A stretch of 49,372 nucleotides of DNA from Rhizobium sp. Q54. GTDB taxonomy: Bacteria; Pseudomonadota; Alphaproteobacteria; SMXS01. The stretch spans positions 1-49,372 of the forward strand of contig CAMDTB010000021.1 in NCBI GenBank assembly GCA_945907245.1, written 5' to 3'. The notes under the pieces are model-generated. The model worked only from the letters and a program-made list of their open reading frames with translations, did not search any database and was not told the origin of the DNA. Shown here in pieces: positions 43,639 to 49,372 of the stretch (the stretch's first letter is position 1; each line of letters starts with the position of its first letter). The translations under genes and the position numbers were made by a program.

Positions 43639-44181
43639 CTATGCTCCTGGATTCCGCGGATCCCACAACCGCGTGTCGTAATCATTCTCGTAAGCCTTGC
43701 CGCGCGGGTAGGAGATCAGCTCCATCTGGAAGTCCCACGGGGTGAGGAAATAGCAAGACCGCGCGCCCGCCTCGGGGCCGCTGGCGATCTCGGGACCCGG
43801 GTCGCCGCCCTTCATCACCCGCACGCCGTGCGCCTTCAGGTGCGCGACGGCGTCGTCGATGTCGTCGACGTAGATCGCGATGTGGTGGCCGCCCCAGTCG
43901 GTGTTGCGGGGCATCTGCCGCTTCTGGTCGGGCGAGGCGTATTCGAACAGCTCGATGTTCAGGCCGGCGCCGCCGCACAGCTGCTGCACCCGCCGGATCT
44001 CGGCGTCCGGGTGCACGTTCAGCGTGCTCTCCATCCAGTCGCCCTTGTAGGGGCCGTGGCGGTAGAACGGCTCGAAGCCCATCACGTTGACGAAGAAGTC
44101 GTAGGCCTGGTCGAAGTCGGGCACGGTGAGGCCGATGTGCTCGACACCGCGCAGCCCAGGCATTCCTTTACGGTCACTCAT
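43639..44181 (-). CDS. VOC/glyoxalase-superfamily protein
   Basis: 180 residues: GVEHIGLTVPDFDQAYDFFVNVMGFEPFYRHG and GGHHIAIYVDDIDDAVAHLKAHGVRVMKG, the two VOC half-sites. Likely metal ligands are His in GVEHIGL, His in GGHHIAIY and Glu in FQMELISYP. I chose ATG at 44181 because GGGGAG sits 6 nt before it, while the ATG at 44187 touches the ribosome site. It is co-transcribed with the SDR. Confidence 0.85.
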   Translation of the reverse strand: MSDRKGMPGLRGVEHIGLTVPDFDQAYDFFVNVMGFEPFYRHGPYKGDWMESTLNVHPDAEIRRVQQLCGGAGLNIELFEYASPDQKRQMPRNTDWGGHHIAIYVDDIDDAVAHLKAHGVRVMKGGDPGPEIASGPEAGARSCYFLTPWDFQMELISYPRGKAYENDYDTRLWDPRNPGA

Positions 44182-44304
44182 GGTCATCTCCCCGATGAGC
44201 CGCCATTGAAGCCCGGACGGGCGGCGTTTGGCAATGGGTTTGCCATGGGCCTGGCGCCGCCATAATCTCGGGGCGGCATTTTGGCGCAGTGATGAGGTCG
44301 GCTG

Positions 44305-44669
44305 ATGCTAAAGGGAAGCTGCTTGTGCGGCAGCGTGACATTCGAAGTCGATGGATCACTCGACATGCCGCTGTACTGTCATTGCACCATGTGCCGGAAG
44401 GCGCATGGCACGGCCTTTCACAGCCGCGCTGGCGTGAAGGCCAGCGACTTCCGCTGGACGTCGGGTGCCGACCTGATCACGTGGTACGAATCATCGCCGG
44501 GAACCGATCGCGGTTTCTGCTCCCGCTGCGGCTCGCCGCTGCTCAGCCGGTTTTCGTTCGCGCCGGATGTCTACGGCCTGTGGCAGACAAAGCGCCTTGG
44601 TACGAGATCACCGATGGGTTGCCGCAGCATCCGCAGGGGATCGACTGGATAGGGACCGACGGCGATTAG
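44305..44669 (+). pseudogene. GFA-family gene with internal frameshifting deletion
   Basis: The start is good: MLKGSCLCGSVTFEVDGS...YCHCTMCRKAHGTAFHSR, with zinc cysteines C6, C8, C25, C27 and C30 and a later CSRCGSPLL. After FAPDVYGL (about 44580) the frame turns to WQTKRLGTRS and stops at 44652. A second frame resumes ADKAPWYEITDGLPQHPQG and stops at 44669, exactly the family C terminus. Intact members have roughly 20 more residues between VYGL and ADKAPW, so a deletion of that size joined the two frames. Zinc and substrate parts are intact, so a truncated product is possible, but it is probably inactive. Confidence 0.75.
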
Positions 44670-44687
44670 GGGAAAGCGCCTGGGATG

Positions 44688-45086
44688 TCACCAGTTCTCG
44701 ATACGCAGCGGTTCGGGAGCGCGTGAGAACGCCTTGTCGTTGGTGACCAGCACGGCTTCGGTTGCGACTGCATGGGCAGCGATCATCATATCGAGCGGTG
44801 AAAGCGAGACGCCGTTCGACTCACACGCTGCGCGCAACTCCGCGTAAGTTCGCGTCACATCGTGATCCCACGCCAGCACATCGACCCGAAGCAGGAACTG
44901 GCGGACCCGTTCGGTCAGCCTGGGGGGGTAGTTTCGACGCGCAACTCCATAGAGCAGTTCGCCTTCCGTCACCGCCGAAATGGCGATCTCGTCCATGGGA
45001 AGAGATGCAAGTCGCGCGCTGATCTTTGGTCTGTCACCGCGAATGACGTAACTGGCGATGTTGGTGTCGAGCAGATAGCCGCTCAT
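44688..45086 (-). CDS. vapC: VapC toxin, PIN-domain ribonuclease
   Basis: 132 residues. The PIN active-site acidic residues are Asp in GYLLDTN (residue 6 region), Glu in VTEGELLYG near 40, Asp in [12 protein letters not shown] near 95 and Asp in VTNDKAF near 113. It cleaves RNA in a Mg-dependent way in the family. ATG at 45086 overlaps the vapB stop (ATGA); a TTG at 45095 is the alternative. It is a full-length toxin and looks intact. Confidence 0.92.
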   Translation of the reverse strand: MSGYLLDTNIASYVIRGDRPKISARLASLPMDEIAISAVTEGELLYGVARRNYPPRLTERVRQFLLRVDVLAWDHDVTRTYAELRAACESNGVSLSPLDMMIAAHAVATEAVLVTNDKAFSRAPEPLRIENW

Positions 45087-45346
45087 TCCTTCCAATCCTT
45101 GAAAGGATCACGGTCCTGGGACAGCTGGTCGCGGTCAGCAGGACCCATGTAGTCGTCCGGCACACTACCCTTGTCATAGAGCTCGAAAAGGCCGTCCCAT
45201 GAATTGGGCTTGCTTGAAAGGATCACGTCGCCGCTCTTCGGATCACGGCGTACGAAGACCTCCGTGCCCTCAAACCGGAATTCCATGGGAAGCCTTACTG
45301 CCTGACTGCGGCCTGTCGTAAAAAGCTTCGCGGTTCGATGTCCCAT
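45083..45346 (-). CDS. vapB: VapB antitoxin
   Basis: 87 residues. The AbrB-type N-terminal fold reads [29 protein letters not shown]. The acidic C terminus ([24 protein letters not shown]) is the toxin-binding tail. GGAGG lies 7 nt before the ATG at 45346. It is coupled to vapC by ATGA. Two operators stand 19-71 bp upstream. Some residues match the lone antitoxin at 34962. Confidence 0.92.
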   Translation of the reverse strand: MGHRTAKLFTTGRSQAVRLPMEFRFEGTEVFVRRDPKSGDVILSSKPNSWDGLFELYDKGSVPDDYMGPADRDQLSQDRDPFKDWKE

Positions 45347-45364
45347 TGGCAGCCTCCAGCAATA

Positions 45365-45417
45365 GATAGCTACCATGGTATATATCAACGATGGGGATAG
45401 CTATCAAGGTAGCTATC
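45365..45417. promoter_or_regulatory. Two 22-bp operators of vapBC
   Basis: GATAGCTA-N6-TAGCTATC (45396-45417) is a perfect dyad. GATAGCTA-CCATGG-TATATATC (45365-45386) is a close second copy. Centres are 31 bp apart, three helical turns. Same half-sites and N6 spacing suggest cooperative binding of VapB or VapBC. Confidence 0.75.
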
Positions 45418-45435
45418 TTGACCTCGGGCTTCCGG

Positions 45436-46011
45436 CTACCGGACCTCGGTCACCGCCTCGTGGCCCAGCTCGACCAGCCGCAACGTGCCGCCGTCGTTCT
45501 CGACGATGGTGATCGAGCAGTTGTCCGGCCGGAACGCCACCACCCTGTCGTCGCCCAGCAAATGGCCGGCGACGACGTTGATGGCGATGAAGTGCGACGT
45601 GAACACGGTGTCCTCGGTCGCCTCGCGGACCGCGTCGATGACGCCCTGGCGCCAGGCTTTCAAATCGTGTCCGCCGGCGCTCTGGGCGGCCGGGTCGCTC
45701 CAGCTGCCAGCCATCACCCCGGCCAGCCATGCCTTGCGCGCCTCCAGGTCTTCGCTCGGCGAGGGGATCTCGGAAATGCGCGGCTCGATGCGCGCGGCGC
45801 CCTTCCACTGGGCGGCGAACGGCTTCGCGGTCTCCTGCGTCCGCCGCATGGGGCTGGAGATGATCGGCAGCGGACCCACCTGCTCCAGCTTGTCGGCGGC
45901 CTCGCTGGCCTGCTCCCAGCCCAGCTCGCTCAGGCCGGGGTCCATGTCCTGGTCCCAGCCGCCGGTGGCCTGGCCGTGACGGATCAGATAGAGGCGGATC
46001 GGCTTGCTCAT
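45436..46011 (-). CDS. Histidine phosphatase (SixA/phosphoglycerate mutase superfamily)
   Basis: 191 residues. The catalytic RHG triad lies at LYLIRHGQAT near residue 8, the second Arg in SSPMRRTQET near 58, the Glu in ISEIPSP, and the second His in FTSHFIAIN near 145. It acts on a phosphorylated small molecule or protein; the substrate is not evident. ATG at 46011 is 4 bp after the hydrolase stop, so an operon with it. A longer open frame from 46110 is shadow. Confidence 0.9.
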   Translation of the reverse strand: MSKPIRLYLIRHGQATGGWDQDMDPGLSELGWEQASEAADKLEQVGPLPIISSPMRRTQETAKPFAAQWKGAARIEPRISEIPSPSEDLEARKAWLAGVMAGSWSDPAAQSAGGHDLKAWRQGVIDAVREATEDTVFTSHFIAINVVAGHLLGDDRVVAFRPDNCSITIVENDGGTLRLVELGHEAVTEVR

Positions 46012-46015
46012 GGGG

Positions 46016-46852
46016 TCATCCCTGGAAGAAGGCGGCGTCCGCGAAGGCGAACAGCTCGCTGTTGAAACGCTCCGCCGCCTCGAGGAACGGCGCATGGCCA
46101 ATGCCCTCATAGACCGAAAGCCGGGCCTGCGGAAAGGAGTCGGCGATATGGCGGCCGGCGGCGAGCGGCATCAGCATGTCGGCGTCGCCATGCGGCACCA
46201 GCACGGGAACGTGCGCCTCACACGCGAGCGGCGTGTTGTCGGCGGCCCGGTGCAGGATGTTGAAGCGGGCGGCAGGCGGCACCACCGCCGCATAGCCGAG
46301 ACACTCGTAGTAGAGCGACTCCGGCAGCGGTTCGTTGCTCAGGTTGCGGGCGAAGGCTTCCAGCGCGGGGATATTCTTCTCCGATTTGCTCGACACCAGC
46401 CTGGGGAAGATGCCGGCGATTTCCGGCGCCAGGATTCGCACCGACTCCTCCCCGCCCAGCCAGAGGCTGGTGCCGACCATGACCAGGCCGAATAGCCTGT
46501 CGGTGCCGAACTTGCGCAGATAGTCGGAGATCACGTAGCCGCCGTAGGACCAGCCCACGAGCACCGCCTTGTCGATGCCGAGCTCGTCGAGCACCGCGGC
46601 CACGTCGTCGGCCCAGCGCTCGGTCTCAAGATAGGCTTCCGGCGCCTCCGGCTTGTCCGAGCGGCCATGGCCGCGCAGGTCGAAGGCGACCAGCCGGAAG
46701 GCGGCGCACAGATCCGCGTCGGCGAACTGGCGCTGCCATGACAGGCTGTTCTGCAGGAAGCCGTGGATCAGCACGATGACGGGCAGGTGGCCGCCGCTGT
46801 CCCGGTAGAACAGGCGGGTGCCGTCGTCGCTGGTGACCGTTCCCGTTTTCAT
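46016..46852 (-). CDS. Alpha/beta hydrolase
   Basis: 278 residues. The oxyanion motif HGFLQN is near residue 29, the nucleophile Ser in GWSYGG near 105, Asp in PHGDADMLMP near 225 and His in GIGHAPFLE near 254, a complete triad. It has a cap domain rich in helices between. It is an esterase or a haloalkane or epoxide-type enzyme; no distinctive residue points further. ATG at 46852 follows AGGGAGA; the 629-residue open frame beyond it is antisense shadow. It is divergent from the methyltransferase. Confidence 0.92.
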   Translation of the reverse strand: MKTGTVTSDDGTRLFYRDSGGHLPVIVLIHGFLQNSLSWQRQFADADLCAAFRLVAFDLRGHGRSDKPEAPEAYLETERWADDVAAVLDELGIDKAVLVGWSYGGYVISDYLRKFGTDRLFGLVMVGTSLWLGGEESVRILAPEIAGIFPRLVSSKSEKNIPALEAFARNLSNEPLPESLYYECLGYAAVVPPAARFNILHRAADNTPLACEAHVPVLVPHGDADMLMPLAAGRHIADSFPQARLSVYEGIGHAPFLEAAERFNSELFAFADAAFFQG

Positions 46853-46966
46853 GGCGCTGATGTCTCCCTCGGGCCAGTTGTATGGCGCGGCGGCGGACCC
46901 GTCCACCGTGTTGCGTCCCTCCGTCGCGCATCCCATAATCCCAGTCCCGGGTGCGAGGAGAACTCC

Positions 46967-47833
46967 ATGACAAAGCTCGAGGCGGCAGGTCCCAACGCCG
47001 ACCAGATCCAGTTCTGGAACGGCGAGGGCGGTGAGAAATTCGTCCGCTACCAGAACGCGCTTGACCTCATGCTGAAGCCGTTCGGCGACGAGGCCATGCG
47101 CCGCGCCGGCGTCAAGGCGGGCGAGGCGGTGCTCGACATCGGCTGCGGCTGCGGCGACACGTCCATCGACCTGGCCATGGCGGTGGGCGTCACCGGCGAG
47201 GTCGTCGGCGTCGACATTTCCGAACCCATGCTGGCGCGCGCCGAATACATGGCCGGCCAGTCCGAGTTGACCAACGTGTTCTTCGAACTGGCGGACGTGG
47301 AAGCCGGCCCGTTGCACAGCGACAGCTTCGACCTGGCGTTCTCGCGCTTCGGCGTGATGTTCTTCCGCAATCCGGTGACCGCGTTCCGCAACGTCCATAC
47401 GGCGCTGCACGACGGCGGCAGGCTCGCCTTCGCCTGCTGGCAGACCCTGCCAAAGAACCAGTGGGTCTCGATCCAGATGCAGGCCGTGCTGCCGCTGGTA
47501 CCGCCGCCGCCGCCGATGGGGCCGGAGGATCCCGGCCCGTTCTCGTTCGCCGATGCGAAGCGGGTGCGCGGCATCCTGTCGCAGGCGGGTTTCACCGACA
47601 TCGCCGTCGAGCCGTTCGATACGGAGGTGGCGCTGGGCGGCATGCTGGTGCTCGATGACGCCGTCGACTTCAGCCTCGAGATCGGCCCGGCGACCGCATT
47701 GCTGAAGGATGCGTCGGACGATGTCCGCGCCAAGGCGCGCGAAGTGGTGCGCGCGGCACTCGAGGCCCATCAGACGAAGCGCGGCGTGATGCTGGCGGCG
47801 GGCGCGTGGATCGTCACCGCGAAGAAGGGCTGA
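46967..47833 (+). CDS. SAM-dependent methyltransferase
   Basis: 288 residues, class I fold. The SAM-binding motif VLDIGCGCGDTSIDLAMAVG is near residue 50, GEVVGVDISEPML near 75, ELADVEAGPL near 103 and FSRFGVMFF near 120. The N terminus QIQFWNGEGGEKFVRYQ is found in small-molecule methyltransferases of the UbiE/coq5-like group. It has GAGGAGAAC before ATG. It is convergent with the zinc-ribbon gene and 115 bp divergent from the hydrolase. Confidence 0.9.
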   Translation: MTKLEAAGPNADQIQFWNGEGGEKFVRYQNALDLMLKPFGDEAMRRAGVKAGEAVLDIGCGCGDTSIDLAMAVGVTGEVVGVDISEPMLARAEYMAGQSELTNVFFELADVEAGPLHSDSFDLAFSRFGVMFFRNPVTAFRNVHTALHDGGRLAFACWQTLPKNQWVSIQMQAVLPLVPPPPPMGPEDPGPFSFADAKRVRGILSQAGFTDIAVEPFDTEVALGGMLVLDDAVDFSLEIGPATALLKDASDDVRAKAREVVRAALEAHQTKRGVMLAAGAWIVTAKKG

Positions 47834-47843
47834 TTCCGCCGCG

Positions 47844-48839
47844 CTATTGCGGCTGGGTCTGCGGCGCGGTTGGCGGCTTGGTGGTGGCCGGCGTGCCCGG
47901 CGCAAGTGACGGCTGAGCGGGCGCCGTCGCGCCCGGCGGTGCGGTGGCGGGCGGCTCGATCACCGGCGGCGGGTTCTCCGGAACGTCGAAGCCCGGTACC
48001 AGCTCGTGCAGCGTGGTCGGCGGCGTGTCGCGCTGGCCGGAAAACCGGGTCGTGGTGCGCGGCGCCAGGGCGCGGACCGGCGCGGCGAAGGTCCAGCGGT
48101 CGATGGGCTTGCCGTCCTTGGCCAGCATGTTGAAGGCCAGCGGCGGCACGGTCTGCTCGTGATCGGCCGGATTGACGATCAGCCCCTTGACCATCAGCCG
48201 CCTGATGCCGTCGATCTCCTCGATCGAGGATTCCACCTCCTCGAAGGTCAATGTCAGCGGCTGCGGCGCGATCACCGCCGGCACGGGCGCCGCCGGGGCG
48301 GGCGCGGGAGCGGGCAGTGCCGGCGCGGGCGCCGAGACCAGCTGAATGCCGGTCAGGTCCTGCACCTGCTGTTTGAATAGAACGAGCGCCGCCAGCGCCA
48401 GGACCACCAGCACGATGACGGCGATGGCCCATTTGCGTCCGGCGCCCGTGGGCTCCTCCTCGGCCGTGGACTGACGGTGGAACTGGGCGAAGTTGTCAGG
48501 CGGCGGCTCGCGGGTCGCCGCGGCTGTCTTGGCGGCGGCGACATCGCCGGTCTGGGCCGGCGCCGCGACCGGTTCGTCGATCGGGCCTGACGGCAGCTCG
48601 GGCGATACGTTCGGTTGCACCTGGGGCGGCGCGGCCTCGGCCGGGGTCGCGGGCGCCCAGGCCGGCGCAGGCGGCATCGGCACCTGGTCCTCGGTGGTCA
48701 GCGCCAGCGATTCGGGCTCGTCGGGAGCCTGGTGCCAGACCGTGCCGCATTTCGCGCATCGCACCTTCTGGCCGCCTGGCTTGATCTTGTCCTGGGGCAG
48801 CGAGTAGCGCGTCGAACAGTTGGGGCACGTGATGATCAT
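47844..48839 (-). CDS. Zinc-ribbon (MJ0042) single-pass membrane protein with DUF3426
   Basis: 331 residues. The N-terminal MJ0042 ribbon is MIITCPNCSTRYSLP...VRCAKCGTVWH (CxxC pairs at 5-8 and 28-31). Then comes a long Pro/Ala-rich acidic linker (45-150), a transmembrane helix WAIAVIVLVVLALAALVLF near 160, a Pro/Ala-rich stretch, and a beta-rich DUF3426 domain (LTFEEVESSIEEIDG... DHEQTVPPLAFNMLAKDGKPI) on the far side, then another Pro-rich tail. ATG at 48839 starts right at the ribbon. It is divergent from ftsE, an arrangement familiar in alphaproteobacteria. Confidence 0.88.
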   Translation of the reverse strand: MIITCPNCSTRYSLPQDKIKPGGQKVRCAKCGTVWHQAPDEPESLALTTEDQVPMPPAPAWAPATPAEAAPPQVQPNVSPELPSGPIDEPVAAPAQTGDVAAAKTAAATREPPPDNFAQFHRQSTAEEEPTGAGRKWAIAVIVLVVLALAALVLFKQQVQDLTGIQLVSAPAPALPAPAPAPAAPVPAVIAPQPLTLTFEEVESSIEEIDGIRRLMVKGLIVNPADHEQTVPPLAFNMLAKDGKPIDRWTFAAPVRALAPRTTTRFSGQRDTPPTTLHELVPGFDVPENPPPVIEPPATAPPGATAPAQPSLAPGTPATTKPPTAPQTQPQ

Positions 48840-48991
48840 GGGAGGCGTTGCGACCTGACGAACGGTTGTATAGTGAGAGCGAGGCAAGGCTCGCCGGCGT
48901 CCCGAATAGCGTTGGGTGTTTCGGCGTAAGCTGTTCCACCCCCGTCTACTTTGCTGAGACAGTCCAAAGCCGATGCGTTAGGGTGTCATGC

Positions 48992-49372
48992 ATGATCCGC
49001 TTTGACAATGTTGGAATGCGCTACGGTTCAGGCGACGAGGTCCTGCGCGACGTCAGCTTCGAACTGCCGCGCGGCTCGTTCCACTTCCTCACCGGCCGCA
49101 GCGGCGCCGGGAAGTCGTCGCTGCTCAAGCTGATGTACCTGTCCGAGAGGCCGTCCCGCGGCCTGATTACCATGATGGGCGTCGACATCGTCACCGCCAG
49201 GCGCAAGGCGTTGCCGCGGCTGCGCCGCAACATCGGCGTGGTGTTCCAGGACTACCGGCTGCTCGACCACCTGACGGCCTACGACAACGTGGCGTTGCCG
49301 CTGCGGATCAGCGGTGCGCCCAAGGCCGAGGTGCGCGACTACGTCGAGGAGCTGCTGGTCTGGGTGGGGTTG
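48992..49372 (+). CDS. ftsE: FtsE, cell-division ABC ATPase (partial)
   Basis: 127 residues of the N terminus are visible; the gene runs off the window. MIRFDNVGMRYGSGDEVLRDVSFELPRGSFHFLTGRSGAGKSSLLKL contains Walker A GRSGAGKSS, then RRNIGVVFQDYRLLDHLTAYDNVALPL, the Q-loop region of FtsE. With FtsX it controls septal peptidoglycan hydrolysis. ATG is 48992. ftsX is expected beyond the window. Confidence 0.95.
   Translation, partial: MIRFDNVGMRYGSGDEVLRDVSFELPRGSFHFLTGRSGAGKSSLLKLMYLSERPSRGLITMMGVDIVTARRKALPRLRRNIGVVFQDYRLLDHLTAYDNVALPLRISGAPKAEVRDYVEELLVWVGL

Noticed and set aside
45365-45417. The GATAGCTA repeats as a CRISPR array
   Set aside because: There are only two copies, each dyad-symmetric, directly before vapB, with no spacers or cas genes.
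46016-47905. A 629-codon frame as an N-terminally extended hydrolase
   Set aside because: The extension is antisense to the methyltransferase, and a complete hydrolase starts at 46852.

Overview
The window is about 49 kb of GC-rich DNA that reads as an alphaproteobacterium. TonB-dependent receptors, an ftsE gene beside an MJ0042 zinc-ribbon/DUF3426 gene, a LexA box of the GTTC-N7-GTTC type and many acyl-CoA, P450 and Rieske genes all point that way. I could not run a search, so genus-level placement is not claimed. I recognised no rRNA, tRNA or CRISPR array.

Left end (1-7.7 kb): a mobile or plasmid-like segment. It holds a TonB-dependent receptor broken at both ends, an SOS-controlled umuD-umuC pair behind a clear LexA box, a RecD2-type helicase with a translationally coupled small partner, a UPF0149-like gene, and a remnant of a recombinase-associated DNA-binding protein at the border with chromosomal-looking DNA.

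7.7-18.6 kb: housekeeping and CoA metabolism. It includes three crotonase-fold enzymes, a CaiB-type CoA transferase, malonyl-CoA decarboxylase, a medium-chain reductase, a small lipoprotein with a good terminator, and an operon of SnoaL-like, small membrane, flavin reductase and MAPEG genes. At the end of that operon lies a TIGR02391-like gene split by one in-frame amber codon.

19-44.2 kb: a catabolic cluster for an unidentified hydrophobic substrate. Two tandem paralogous TonB receptors (uptake) have different 5' leaders: one carries a terminator-like hairpin just before its ribosome binding site, the other a 16-codon leader ORF. They are followed by two SnoaL-like proteins, a Spinster-type MFS carrier, two related P450s with a RES-Xre toxin-antitoxin module between them, a GST, a MAPEG protein, an acyl-CoA dehydrogenase pair, a LuxR-family regulator divergent from a third P450 with a lux-box-like 20-mer in the gap, a Rieske oxygenase with a Glu-type bridging residue, two VOC proteins, a CoA transferase, an EthD-like protein, a GPH-type transporter and an SDR. 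The inferred logic is outer-membrane uptake, oxidation by P450 or Rieske enzymes, CoA activation and beta-oxidation-like steps. The substrate cannot be read from the sequence.

44.3-49.4 kb: a GFA-family gene damaged by a frameshifting deletion, a VapBC module with two matching 22-bp operators, a histidine phosphatase, an alpha/beta hydrolase, a methyltransferase, a zinc-ribbon membrane protein and the start of ftsE, which runs off the window.
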